Assembly: GCA_033980235.1 (NCBI GenBank) | Contig: CM067069.1 | Location: 19,650,650-19,714,649, forward strand | Length of the DNA stretch: 64,000 nucleotides | Reading direction: 5' to 3' | Source of the DNA: Diadema setosum | Taxonomy: Eukaryota; Echinodermata; Echinoidea; Diadematoida; Diadematidae | Shown here: piece by piece, positions 12,101 through 22,724 of the stretch | Position numbering within the stretch: the stretch's first letter is position 1 | Layout of the letters: the number at the start of each line of letters is the position of its first letter | Translations under genes and position numbers: made by a program | Notes under the pieces: generated by a model | The model's database searches: none | The model's input: only the letters and a program-made list of their open reading frames with translations | What the model was told of the DNA's origin: nothing

Positions 12101-15100
12101 CTATTTTCAAATTGACCTCGTCCTCTCTATAATATCCTCAGAGAGTCCGATGAGGGAGTGGAAAATGTCTGCCTTCGGAGCCTTACATCAGATCGAGGGA
12201 ACGTGCTTGGTATTTTCGTATATTGTGGTCAAACGATGTGAACCATTGTTTCGATATTCAGACATTATCTTCTCAGGGATATTCCAGAAAGTTCTTATTT
12301 ATTTATCTTACGGCATTGCTCTATCGCGGTACAGTAAATTCGATTTGAAAGAGTGTGGTGATGTATATGTGTGAAAGTTCACTTCCGGCACACAAAATTA
12401 TGTATCGATGATTCGGTGTTTTGATTCGGATGAGGAGCGGATATTCCATATTTATGAATCATCATCTTTTGATTCGGGTATCCCAGATATTATCTGTGGA
12501 GTGAACCAAAGGAAGAAATTTTCATTGCTTGAATAAAGTTTATTTGGCTGCATCTGCAAAATTATAAAAGTTTTTTTTTTTCTTTTTGTCCAGTGTCTTG
12601 AATTCCCTTGCTGTATCCGTCATGTATATATACAACTCTAATTACAAACAATAAGTACATTGTGGCTACTTTTGAAATTGCTTATTACCTTAAATCGTGC
12701 ACATAACCTTAAAGGGGATGGCTAGTAACCGATCAGTGGGAATCAGTGGGAATGCTGAGGAATGATTGTTCCAATCCTTGTGGGATTCATTTAAGAGTAC
12801 ATTATATATCTACCGTTGTGTGAAAATTATTTGCTTCAGGGCGGTCTCATATTCAAGTAATGTGCAGATTAATGCCCCGTCACTGACCAGGCACGCTAAC
12901 CTGGAAACATTAAATTGCACATTACTTGAATATGAGACCATTCTGAAGCAAATAATTTTCACACAACAATAGATACATAATATACTCTTAAATGAATCCC
13001 ACAAGGATGGGAACAATCATCCTCCAGCATTGCCACTGATTCCCACTGATCAGTTACTAGCCATCCCCTTTAAGTAATGCACATAGCATTTAGCAAACTG
13101 GCAATCCTGATGGTAAACGAAAGTGAATTCTGATTCTTCCAAGTAATGTTATTTTCCAGTTTGTAGTCATATACCTATACAATACGTAACATTATCTTTC
13201 CCTTTTGTAGATTTTTGGTAAATCACCAACAGTAGGCAGGTGGGCTTATATCAATTGCCGTTGCTGTAACTGATAAGCTACCAGCAATGCCAAAAGTTTG
13301 TAAGTATACGGGTTTTCCCCTTGGAAATTCGGCCTTTTTTCGGAATATATTGAAAGTGAAAACTAAGTTCTGGTAAGGGCTTGAGAACCCGTCTGGCACC
13401 ATTTCATATTTGCTTGCAATATATCGAAAGAGTCTACAAAGAAACTTACCTGGCTGACGCGGTTTGCCGGAATGATGAGTCGTTTTGGAGTATTTTGAGA
13501 AAAATAATAAAAGTCGGTAGACCGACTTTTATTCCAGAAGGCTCCAGACTAACTCGGTCTCAGGGAAAACTCGACCCTATTTCAGACAATTTACACACAG
13601 TTCGTGATCGCCATGTTCATCAGTACTCTATAATACTACGGGTACCAAACGAGGCCTTACTGAGCAGACAGGAAAGTGCATGCTAATCCTGTACAAAACA
13701 AATGGACAGCGCGCGGTCCTCAAGCCTACTAGTATACGCACATCACCTCAGTTGCTGAGACGCGCGGTCTTTGAAGTTTTTGTTGTTGTTTATCAATTGT
13801 CTTTGATTGTTTTTAGAGGTGCTTGAGAGGCGCACACTAATTTTGCATGCGCGCCAAAGAGGTTTTTGATGCGCGTGTTGTAACAACTCGGACCATTACT
13901 GCGAGTAGCCAGAACGCTACAATGTAGTTTATACAGGCCGCTCCCAAAATCCAGAGGGAAAACCAGTAGCAGTACAACTCATCCCGCCGTCAAGCAAAGC
14001 GAGGCCGAGTTATCCCCGAGTCCGAGTCTAGCCTGACCCCGTTCGGGTAAGTTCCGAGACTGAACGTTTTTGGTTAATATTTCCCATTTTCGTCCTTACC
14101 CATCGAATATCTTGTTATTACAGCGTTATTCCGCACATTTCCTAGGCATACGTTCACATTTTGGAGCAAAATTTGACAACTTTTGCAGGCATACCAGAAC
14201 TTTATTTGGGCTTTCGTACGGTGAAATGTTGAAAATTTTACACTATGTGTCTTTTTGCTTTGCATAGTGCAATGTAGTGTAATGTAGCGAAAGGAGAATT
14301 AAAATCTCTCTGTTAATTAGGCAGTGGCGGATCTGAGGAGGTTAGGGCACCTTAATGTTTTGATTTTCTTTTTTGTGCCCCCCCCCCCCCCCGCCCTCCG
14401 AGTGTTTCCTTGTCTTTGTTTGGTGTTGGTTTGGTTTGTTTGTTTGTTTGCTTTTTGTTTTTGTTTGTTAGAGTGTTAGTGGAGAAGGTGCAGCAACATT
14501 AATATGAAGAATTTTTGTTACTTTTCTTTTGCTTGCCAGCCGAAAAGTGGCACCAAAGAATGTGAGGACCTTCCCCCTTTTTTTAACCCAAACTTAATTC
14601 TCCCCCCCCCCCCCCACCCCATTTGCAAAAAGCCAGATCCGTCATTGGTAGGGAAAGTCAAATTTGTATCTCTCTGGCTAAAATGTCGCTCATATTGTTG
14701 TACACCACATATCAATCGTTCTTCTTGTTGTATAACGATGTGACCGGTAATACGAGCTGATTCTGCTTGCTACATTTTGTATCACGGGATCTTTGCATCG
14801 CATTGTTATCTAACAAATCAACTACATTTTAATATTTGTCAAAATACATTGGAAGTCAATGTTGTAAAGTGGTTTTCATGAATAAGCATAGGATAATTGG
14901 ATTATTATTTTGTCTTTCATCGGCAAATTAAGAGAACTTGGATTAAATATTTCATTGCTTCTTATGTTTGTATGTGTGTGAGTGTCCAAGCGTATGGCTG
15001 TTTATATTTAGAGGGGAGGGGTATTCTTTATTTTTCATCGAAGGTCGTTGGCAGAATGAGAGGAAAATGCACAGATAAGGACAGTTCCACAATGATTAAT

Positions 15101-16432
15101 ACAGAACAACAAGGGAATTGAAAACAAAAATCTAAAGGACCACCTTATACAGTGGACACTAGAAGATTGATTTAGCATGTGAAAATCAGGCAGATATATT
15201 AGTGCATATAATTATTGACAGTGAGCTGAAAAGGGGCGTAAATTCCTACTTTAACTTAGTGGTCGCAGAATAGCCGTATTTTAGCTAATGCAAGAAATAA
15301 AGAAAGATGGAATTTTAACAAACATCATGATGAAGAAATCAGCATTGATTCAGGTTGATTCATGTCATTGACTTGTTGTTCTCGTTTACATATATTTTGT
15401 TTATCTTCTCCAACATGTGTACGAGAACACATTCAGTCTTTATTCCATCTAGCTTGAAAGATCTTGAAAAGGGAATCCCAATTGACATCTGACGTCACGG
15501 ACATATGCGACATTTTGGGCAACGTTCCAGGGAGAGGAAGGCGCGATGGTTGGCAGAAAATGGTGCCGAAATCCAACCAGTTTTTCATGAATATCATAAA
15601 AATATTCAAAACTACGGTAAATAATCTTATGAATTCAACATATTCTTTTCTAAAGCAATGTAATCTCAGACTTTTTGATATCCGGAAACTATATCCAAAT
15701 TTTCTTTCAGACCCTCTAATCTAAAGTTGATCAAACTATCCACAGTACTGTTTGTTTGCACGCCATCTTTAATCTTTACGCCATTTAAGTACCAGATCAC
15801 GTGTTCTGAGCCAAAGACTTTATCGGCTGTACAGATAGCTGTAACTTCCTGGTTTGGTGTCAGAGGGCTTGGTACTTCGAGAGTCACGCTGGTTCCACCT
15901 AAATAACACAATGATAGAAGAAAGTGAAGAAAATAATTCGGGTTGGTGACAGAAAAAAAAATCACCTTATTACTTTCATTCATTTTTTTCATTCCGCCAG
16001 CTCCTATAGCTTCTGCAGTGACTAGTTGTAATTGTCCTCATAAGAACAAAAACAAAAAACAAAAAAAAAGAACCATTCTCCAGACATTTTATGACACAAG
16101 GACAGTCATCATCATTTAAATGAAACTTTGTGTGTTTGATTTTTAGATACAATGTCTTCTTTTTATCTTGGTTTCAGTCTTTACAGCGACACACAAACTT
16201 CACCACCGAAAAAAAAGGGTCCCGAAGAAGAGAAGTGTTTGTCAAACACACCAAAACACTTGGATTGGCAACAGAATCATAACTCCACATATATCTTTGT
16301 TGTGAAATTCATTATGTACATATAGAATCATAAAAATTGAGGCCGTTTTGATTTTCATATCATACCAACACAACGAATGACGATGGACAATATTCCAAGT
16401 AGGACAATTAATCTTCGTCTATCAGCCATCAT
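3164..16432 (-). CDS. Gene A: SRCR/Ig type I membrane receptor, 6 coding exons (spliced)
   Basis: Spliced gene built from exons 16432-16366, 15898-15713, 8788-8456, 7387-7196, 4893-4570 and 3999-3857, plus a 3' UTR exon from 3164. The coding sum is 1245 nt, giving 414 aa. Order: signal peptide; Ig first half (Cys and the Trp of IWYLNG); SRCR domain with 8 Cys; Ig second half (F-strand Cys); a second Ig domain; a hydrophobic helix; the tail KRKNVF. All internal junctions are phase 1. This architecture predicts a cell-surface recognition protein, plausibly of the innate immune system as for other SRCR and Ig receptors; that role is inferred. The tail has no signalling motif, so a partner would be needed for signalling. 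Gene B at 52.8-39.5 kb is its tandem paralogue; gene A lacks the extra Ig exon of B. The donor of the first Ig exon is the least certain border. Confidence 0.75.
3852..3999 (-). CDS. Gene A exon 6: transmembrane helix, short tail, stop
   Basis: The acceptor is TTGATAG. In phase 1 the exon reads a short stalk (PHRRVLQKSSTT), then the hydrophobic stretch YVLLVVIFILSVITYVTVL, the tail MKRKNVF and a TGA at 3859-3857. The stop is followed by TTGAG and a consensus GTGAGT donor at 3851. The frame is fixed by the incoming phase. Another open frame through the same bases looks protein-like but has no helix and the wrong phase. Equivalent exons exist in genes B and C. Confidence 0.85.
4570..4893 (-). 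CDS. Gene A exon 5: Ig-like domain
   Basis: A 324-nt phase 1-1 exon (acceptor ATTCAACAG, donor CAAG|GTGTCT) holding a complete Ig-like domain: EIKGEDNLVNLVISCHV, then IELTCSATNGIGTTSATLT. B- and F-strand cysteines are present, with extra cysteines near the start, in the middle and at the end. The C-strand position has Tyr rather than Trp. NFT and NTT sequons are visible. It is about 90% identical to gene B's exon. The next exon is the membrane exon; the extra Ig exon found in gene B is absent here. Confidence 0.88.
5454..6120. mobile_element. Older copy of the TA-flanked MITE in a gene A intron
   Basis: The body aligns with 22725-23410 (AAAAGTCGCC, TTTTAGTTAAG, CTTTCAAAGCAGTA, AAAAGTTATTAGAGTTGA, TTTATGATCCCAAACT). 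The left end is diverged and the right end is lost in a TTTTG-rich stretch. Confidence 0.65.
7196..7387 (-). CDS. Gene A exon 4: second half of Ig domain
   Basis: A 192-nt phase 1-1 exon with acceptor TTTATAG and donor ACAG|GTGAAT. It encodes an acidic/alanine start, then GVDRFTYYDISSEFTFTPT and NNGDILQCHVYG, the E-F strand pattern of an Ig domain with the F-strand Cys. It has no B-strand Cys or C-strand Trp of its own and so looks like the partner of exon 2. Exons of identical length occur in gene B (44112-43921) and gene C (63340-63149). Confidence 0.8.
8456..8788 (-). CDS. Gene A exon 3: group-B SRCR domain
   Basis: A single 333-nt phase 1-1 exon encodes one whole scavenger receptor cysteine-rich domain. 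It begins VTLVGGS and carries the hallmarks GRVEILCDGVWGTACD, AVCRQLGY, GPIWLD and DDDVGVRCAG. Eight cysteines are visible, and one exon encodes the whole domain; both are marks of group B SRCR. SRCR domains bind proteins or microbial surface ligands outside the cell. The acceptor is GCTTAAG, the donor AAAC|GTGAGT. It is about 86% identical to the gene B domain by eye, with most differences in the C-terminal half. Confidence 0.93.
9860..10005 (-). other. Conserved intronic block with donor site, gene A copy
   Basis: The minus strand holds ATGGCCACAGTCGCTCAG to GTAGAAATG followed by a consensus donor GTGAGTACAG at about 9914. The copy at 49.05-49.2 kb in gene B is nearly identical here while flanking intron sequence has drifted more. 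The acceptor position reads CGG here, against CAG in gene B. Possibly an old or alternative exon; not counted in the gene model. Confidence 0.4.
12128..12390. other. Conserved intronic block 2, gene A copy
   Basis: About 90 bp from CCTCAGAGAGTCCGATGAGG to TTGGTATTTTCGTA differ by a single base from 49975-50065 in gene B; the following 160 bp are about 85% alike by eye. No convincing exon on either strand. Confidence 0.45.
12713..13069. mobile_element. Palindromic TTAA-flanked MITE (357 bp)
   Basis: Flanked by TTAA on both sides (12709-12712 and 13070-13073), with ends AGGGGATGGCTAGTAAC and GTTACTAGCCATCCCCT. The two halves are inverse copies over about 170 bp each, so the DNA can form a near full-length hairpin centred near 12890. 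TTAA duplication suggests piggyBac-type mobilisation. The two overlapping 68-residue open frames on opposite strands here are products of the palindrome. Confidence 0.82.
13380..14060. repeat. Gene-A-specific intron segment, unassigned repeat-like DNA
   Basis: No counterpart in the gene B intron. It includes a hairpin TAAAAGTCGGT-AG-ACCGACTTTTA (13508-13531) and a CpG-rich stretch (13700-14050) unlike the surrounding AT-rich DNA. Probably inserted material; no family recognised. Confidence 0.35.
15713..15898 (-). CDS. Gene A exon 2: first half of Ig domain
   Basis: The acceptor is TTATTTAG. The exon reads GGTSVTLEVPSPLTPN, then VTAICTAD (B-strand Cys) and HVIWYLNGV (C-strand Trp), typical of the front half of an Ig domain. 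An NST sequon follows. The most likely donor is GAGG|GTCTGA at 15713, chosen because it is identical in gene B and keeps phase 1-1 (186 nt here, 183 nt in B). It is a weak donor, and the open frame runs a little further. The F-strand Cys expected of the domain is not here; it is in exon 4, on the far side of the SRCR exon. Confidence 0.7.
16366..16432 (-). CDS. Gene A exon 1: signal peptide
   Basis: Reads MMADRRRLIVLLGILSIVIR then CV and one base of a Gly codon: a short basic n-region followed by a hydrophobic core, as in a cleavable signal peptide. It ends at a GTATGA donor in phase 1. Two Met codons open the exon (16432 and 16429) and either may start translation. Gene B has the same exon at 52832-52769 with a conserved pattern (basic n-region, then ILFGIFSIAIR), which supports the start and the border. 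Confidence 0.75.
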
Positions 16433-18346
16433 TCTCAGAACGTCTGTGAAACCTGTAGGTGAAGAGTAGAAAATACATTTATTCAACAGTTTTGATAACA
16501 GCTTGAACTACGGTATTAACATTGCCATTGCTTTCTTGTAGTACCACATTAGAAGAAATACAATTTGTTATATAATGCCTATTCCGAAACATTTCAAACT
16601 AAAAGCTAGTAAACACAGTTCACGAAATGGCTATAGTTAAAATTTCGCTTTCGTTGAATTTCTAAATTTATCACCGATATATGCACTATCAAAGACAGAG
16701 CGAAAGCTCACTTTCAACCTGAAAAATGCCGATTCGATGGATACAATGAGAACAAAAATTTCTACGCTGGTATAGGATGTTAAAGTTATGGCAAGCTCGA
16801 CCTTCCGATGTCCGCTTTTCTTCCAGTGTGTCTACAGACTATCAGACCAATGCACACTATTCCTGCATAAGATTGCTCCGCACTTACAGCTTGTATTGGC
16901 AGTAATTATTTGATAGTTCAAAACAATTACCCAACGGACATTACTCATGACGTGATATATCAAAATGATATTAGTATGTCCTACTACCGTCCTTTTCATA
17001 TGAATTCAGTTTTTGGGCTTTCTATTTGCATTTGAGTGGAACTATTTTATCTCGTTGCGCCATGATTCAATGACAATCACGTAACACGGTATTGTAAAGT
17101 ATGTCAGTTTGATACATGGATCCCTGTTTCCTGTGTGCTTGTCCTAACGACTAAACCGATGTGTCATCATCACATCCTGGTTTCAAAATTCAACACGACG
17201 TATATGATTTCTTTTTACACTGTCAACATGAAAATAGTTAATCATCAGAGTTTCAGTGTGTAAAGGTAGTGATGTGTGGATACGGTGCAATCATGGCTGG
17301 ATAAGGAGACTGCTACACTTTTTGACGTTATTATGGACAACAAGATAAAGAAAGTATATACACAAAAAAAAATGAACATATATATTCATTTTTCTGATTT
17401 CTTTCTGTAATTTGCTTGTTTTTTCACCGGTCGTATTGCTGTTCATTGGTCGCGTCCATAAGAAGTGAATCAAGAGAACTTCCTCTTTGATTTGGAACAT
17501 CAACACTCAGTCATGATCTGATATCACAGAGCACATGCATGCAAGATTTCCGTGATATCATAATATCATGCAGTGGATTGTTGTTCTTTCCTTTGTCTAA
17601 CAAAACACATGCAGGAAACATCTCGTATTGACTTTGTCAGCAGACACGGTGTAAGAGAACCAAAGAACCATAATTTGACTCCATATGACTGACTCCTCCT
17701 TCCCCTCAGTTTCAAAATACATTACACTTGTCTGGTGCATCAAGATATCGTGAAGCGGCCCTGCTTTACTTCCGTGTTTGAGAGAATGCATGCAATCTAC
17801 TCTATATACGAATGGACGTTTCATCGTGAAAATCTATTGTACAATAATATGTTACGTCACTAAACCTTTAGCTATTTACGAGCAACAGATCAATTCTTTT
17901 CGAGGGATGTGATGGGGTTTATTTGTTTTCTATAACCATGAGGACTCTTTCTTTTTTTTTTTTGTCACAGTTTTTTGTGTGTGTATATTTCTGAAGCTGC
18001 AGAGCATATCATATCATATCTTACGAATGGCACATAATGAAAGTCGGAATGAGGTGGGGGTGACAGCAGTTTCTGCTCCGCCGATGAGCATGGCTCTGCA
18101 TACACGCACACACACTGGTTTTTTTTTATTCTTTATTCGAATTTCGTTCAATTTTATATCACAAAATTCACTTTCACAGAAACAAAAACAAAACATTATG
18201 CAAAGACAAACTGAATTATACACAACATTGTACCAAAAAATGTCAATCTTAGACTATATAAAGACAAAATGCAGTGACACAAACACTGTGCAAATTATGT
18301 CAAACTTACATTGTAACTCTTTTAACCAAAGAAACGAAACGAAAAC

Positions 18347-18520
18347 TACACACACACAACCACACACACACACAAAACCACACACACACACAAACACACA
18401 CACACACACACAACCACACACACACACAAACACACACACACACACACACAACCACACACACACAAACACACACACACACACGACCACACACACACACACA
18501 CGCACACACACACACACACA
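18347..18520. repeat. Long imperfect (CA)n tract
   Basis: About 170 bp of CA repeats regularly interrupted by CAAACAC or CCACAC, giving a higher-order period of roughly 30 bp. The many long open frames on both strands are trivial. Confidence 0.95.
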
Positions 18521-18952
18521 GAAGACACGCATACACACTGATATACACAATACAGCACACTTTCATACGACATCTTCAACATATCCAACAGCGTTGGTTT
18601 ATGTATTTTGATAACCCGGAAACCCCGAAAAACACTACCAGTTTCATGCAAGCAACAGCATTCATCGAATATCGAGGTTATCATGAATAACATCATGTTT
18701 CAGACTTCAATGACAGGTACATTGAATTTTCGTCATTTTTGTGTACACGATCAATGAAAAATTGAGAGGATATGACATGGTTAGTTCACTCATTTGTGTA
18801 TTTATATCCATTGTACAAGAACTGTTTTGCAGAAATTAGCAACTTATTCTTGGACTGGATTTCCTCTTTAACCATGACCGGGATCACAACTCAAATAGGG
18901 TTGAGTCTCTCTCATTTTCAGCTCACATGTTGAATTATGTAATTCAGAATGT

Positions 18953-18993
18953 TTGTGTTGTGTTGTGTTGTGTTGTGTTGTGTTGAGTTGTGT
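18953..18993. repeat. (TGTTG)n minisatellite
   Basis: Seven to eight pentanucleotide units, one with a G-to-A change. Confidence 0.9.
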
Positions 18994-19599
18994 TTTCTTT
19001 CTTTCTTTTTCGTCTGCGGTTAAACTATATCACGCTTTATAGTAAGCCCAATAACTCCCTCTTCCCTCTTGTCTCGTTTGAACCCTGTTTCGATTAGTCA
19101 TCCATGATTTCACATAACATGTAGGTACAGATATTCTAATGATTACATAACATGTAGGCATATGTATTTGTCATTGATCATATCTTTGTTATTGATAATC
19201 ATCTACTTTGTCATGATTTTGCAATATGTCAGGGTTATTTGAAGGTAATAACGGCTCAACAGAAATTAAGTGCTAACAATTAAAGCTAATCAAGAAATTG
19301 ATCGTTATAGATTTCTTATCTGTCAACATATTTTCCATTGAAACCGTAACGATACAGTAAATATAAAAACTAAACTCAAAAGCCTTATTCATTTCATAAT
19401 TTTACAATTTTAATGTAAAGTTCGTTTTTGTGCTGTCAAAAGTATAAGGATGACTCTATCTTGTGCGATTGTGTAATGGATTTTGATTGCTCATACAACA
19501 CGTCTTGCATTATTCAAATTATCATTTGCATTACAGTACGCTGCAAATCGACATACTTATGTCCCATTCAATTTTGTCATTTTCCAATTCCATAGAGTA

Positions 19600-20069
19600 T
19601 AGGGCTCACACCCATAAATATTTCCCCATAGAGACGTGTGTTAAATATCAAATTTTAAGAAATTCTGTAAAATAGCTGGGAGAAATGACGTGTTTCAGCT
19701 TCACTAACCTGGATAAGTGAGATATACCCTTTCATCCATCAAATTTTCAGGGTGGATTCTTCAGCCCAAATTCTGTCCAGGGGTCCGCAAAGCCAGACTA
19801 CGAGTTCTTATCACTTAAAATATCACCTATTTTCCGTACACGTACCCAATGAAATATAGTCCCCTCAAATTCCATCAGAAAAGCTTTCATCTTCCAACCG
19901 AAATGCAGTTTGTAGAGGAATTCATAGTCAATATCTACAGCTATTCAGTTTTTTGCCAAACTACACCATTGATTTTTAATTAATTTTTTCTTCATTTATT
20001 TTGGTATCTTTGGTAAGAATTTGTGAAGGGGTCTGGGATATTCCATTGTATTTACGGGTGTGAGCCCTA
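19600..20069. mobile_element. TA-flanked MITE (470 bp)
   Basis: Inverted ends TAGGGCTCACACCCATAAAT and the inverse of TAGGGCTCACACCCGTAAAT, flanked by TA at 19598-19599 and 20070-20071. The interior has no coding frame. Confidence 0.75.
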
Positions 20070-21682
20070 TAGATGACTACCGAGTCCTGCGCCGCCAGCG
20101 GTGGAAAGATTACAATTTCATGTATAGTACCAGCGTATGATAGGTACTTCGTACTGTTCACTCATGATACCAAAATATGCAATTCACCATTGTCATATAC
20201 AAGTATTAGGTTGACAGTCGACTAGAAGACCATGATTTAATCTTATACTGAAATTACCATCAAACCGGAAAGGATATATCCCTTCAGGGACACTGACTCA
20301 GAATTCAGCCTGAAAATGACTTTACATGCATGCCATTAAGAACTACCACCTGCTATTGGAATACAAAGTATACCTTCTTTAGAAGTCGCATACAGAGGTT
20401 ACTAACTTCATCTTTTAACTTGTACATTTCAACTCGTACAAGGTACATAGACAATTCAATTTTAGATTTCGCTATATGCGGTCGGTCCCTGATATGAAAT
20501 GACTGATGAGATTTCATTTTGAAACAGATAAATAGCGCTTCACCGATTGCGCTCTCTTTATCGAGACGTGGAATCATGTATCCATAGAGTTATTGACTAC
20601 AGAAGACAAGGTGTGGGTGCGCTGGGAGAGAGGAGCATGCTCTGGACATACAGTATGAACTAAAATATCGAAGCACTTGGTGAGAATATGGACTAATGGT
20701 GATTATATCATAATATTCTCACTGACATGATGAAAGCGGGCGTGCTTTGTCTTTATACAAAGTCTGACATTACACGGCGTATTGCATTTTGTTAGGTTTT
20801 CCATTTTTCCTGGTTCCTCAGTTCAAGTCGATCTAAAAGACAAGGAGGACGTGTAACACTATGATCAATGACTGATGCAAAGGGCAATGTGTTATTGTTA
20901 ACTTCTTTCTATTATTACGAAATCAATGCCTGTCTCTAGGACAAAGAAAGGATGATACATACTTCTGAGTAAAACTGGAAAGAGATCGGCTTTGGTTTTA
21001 TGTCAGTGGAATGTATATCATGGTAAAGACAACGAATATCAAAGTTTCCGTATTGCTTCAAATAAAATCAGTTCGAACATTTAAATCCCTGATTTATAAG
21101 CAAATTAGGAATAGGCCCACTAACTTCCCTCTACAATCTCTGATCTGGTACTAGTCAATGCTAGTAGATAATTTGGAGTTTCTAATCTGATACGATGGAT
21201 GGGTTACCACTATATATTGTAAGTATAGTGTGCATACAAATCATTTCCACACTTTCTTCTTTTTATTGTTTTGAATTGAAATTAAGAATCTGGGGGGGAT
21301 TAAATGAGGAAACAATTAGTGAGGAAATGCCTGCGAAAAATGTTTCAGTTGGGTACGTGGCTATCTCCAGCAAAAGCTCAGCGCTTTTTTCCCTTCCACC
21401 GAATTAACTTATTCCATTCGCAATAACTAAATTGGTCCTGAAATTGTTTTTCCTTTGGAAATTTTGAAATGATAATCATTTACCCACTATTTTAGGTTGT
21501 GCATATCGTCCATGAATAACTTTTAACGGACGATAAAAATCTATAACGAAGTTATTGATTTTTCAAATGCATCTCGGACGAAATTCGTCAACATGATTGC
21601 CTGTTTCTGCATTGTTTTCAAATAAAATGACCTAAAGAAAGCCGAAATAAAACTGAATCTAGACGAAAAAAATCATCTTCTG

Positions 21683-21810
21683 TCACAAGTTGCAGACAAA
21701 TTTGCTATTCAGGGCGCGTCTTTCTTCCTCTGCACAACGATGAGGACGCAACATCACGACGGCAAGAACGGAAAGGACGATGAGAAGGGCATCCACACGA
21801 CAATAATTAT
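21683..21810 (-). pseudogene. Possible decayed membrane exon next to the decayed Ig exon
   Basis: The minus strand encodes VDALLIVLSVLAVVMLRPHR followed by a charged tail. The bases align loosely with the membrane exons of genes A-C (CTTCTCATCGTC, TTTCCGTT, CGTCCTCAT). Order and spacing after the decayed Ig exon match the live genes. A longer tail and no clear acceptor argue that it is not functional. Confidence 0.35.
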
Positions 21811-22267
21811 GTAAGATTCTTAACTCAGTTGTGTAAACATTGGTATCAATTTTTCCTTCTCGAATAGAATACGAATCAAATGTCTTTCTTAGCATTTGTC
21901 ATGTAATTCGAAAATAATAGTTCTCTCAGCCTTTCTCTTCATCGGATCAAACAGAACTATAATCTTCTCATGCAAAGTGCAGGTTTCCTTGGACCTCGGC
22001 ACCATCATTATTTTGTGTATTACACACACTAGTCTCACCAAGGAAGCCATACCTCCTTGGTATTACATAATTATATTACCGTTCAGAAGCAATAATAGGA
22101 CCGAAGTCGTTGAGGGCGCTAAATGTGGCAAAGATATGTTCTCAGACCTGAGGTGTGATATTTCTTCCTTTTTTTTCGATTGGCTTCCTCTCAAATGAAA
22201 TTTGTAAGATCGCAACTGCTGATCTGTAATTTAATAAACATGTCGAGAACCACGGGACTCGAAGCTA

Positions 22268-22495
22268 TCATCTACTGCTTTCCGGGCAGTCATGGCAGTG
22301 AACACAGTTCTCCGGTTTGAGATTGTGGAAGGCCCACTGAGATCTGCCCCTCGAGTGCGCCATGTTATCTGCAGCTGTAATCATGTACTGGTGGAAATCA
22401 GGGTGTGGCTGGTAATCTTCGGTCACGTGACGCAGAATTACGACAACCGTCACTTTGTCATCAGACGTATGCTCGGACAACTTGATCTCAATCAA
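22268..22495 (-). pseudogene. Decayed Ig exon of the receptor family
   Basis: The minus strand reads LIEIKLSEHTSDDKVTVVVI, then LRHVTEDYQPHPDF and YMITAADN, which parallels the extra Ig exon of gene B (EFETREDDEPSLIITCHVDP). The B-strand Cys is replaced by Arg. The frame upstream is broken by stops, and the second half of the domain no longer matches in any frame. No convincing splice sites remain. This is a remnant of a further gene copy. Confidence 0.5.
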
Positions 22496-22724
22496 ATCCT
22501 AGGTCGGGATATTTCAGTACACTGGAAACACCGGAGACACCATCGAGTGCGAGTGCATTAAAAAAAGAGCGAATTTGCATTCGCATCTGAACTATCTATC
22601 CATTATATCCAATCCAAGATCCAATATCGCTTGCATTGCAGAAAGGATTAGAGTACAAATTTAGAAATATTAGACGTAGAACATGGTCAAGGGGTTGTAA
22701 GATGATCACTCGCATGCCATATTA

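Larger units (their letters stand above)
16433..21680. other. Intergenic region upstream of gene A
   Basis: No exon-like sequence seen. Up to about 17.9 kb it aligns with the region upstream of gene B (53.3-53.75 kb, for example GTGGATTGTTGTTCTTTCCT), so the presumed promoter region was part of the duplication. The rest holds simple repeats and the 19.6-kb MITE. Confidence 0.5.

Noticed and set aside
12766..13016. Two 68-codon frames on opposite strands with similar proteins
   Set aside because: They are the two arms of the palindromic MITE.
17979..18690. Long His/Thr-rich and Val/Cys-rich open frames
   Set aside because: They are translations of the (CA)n tract on both strands.
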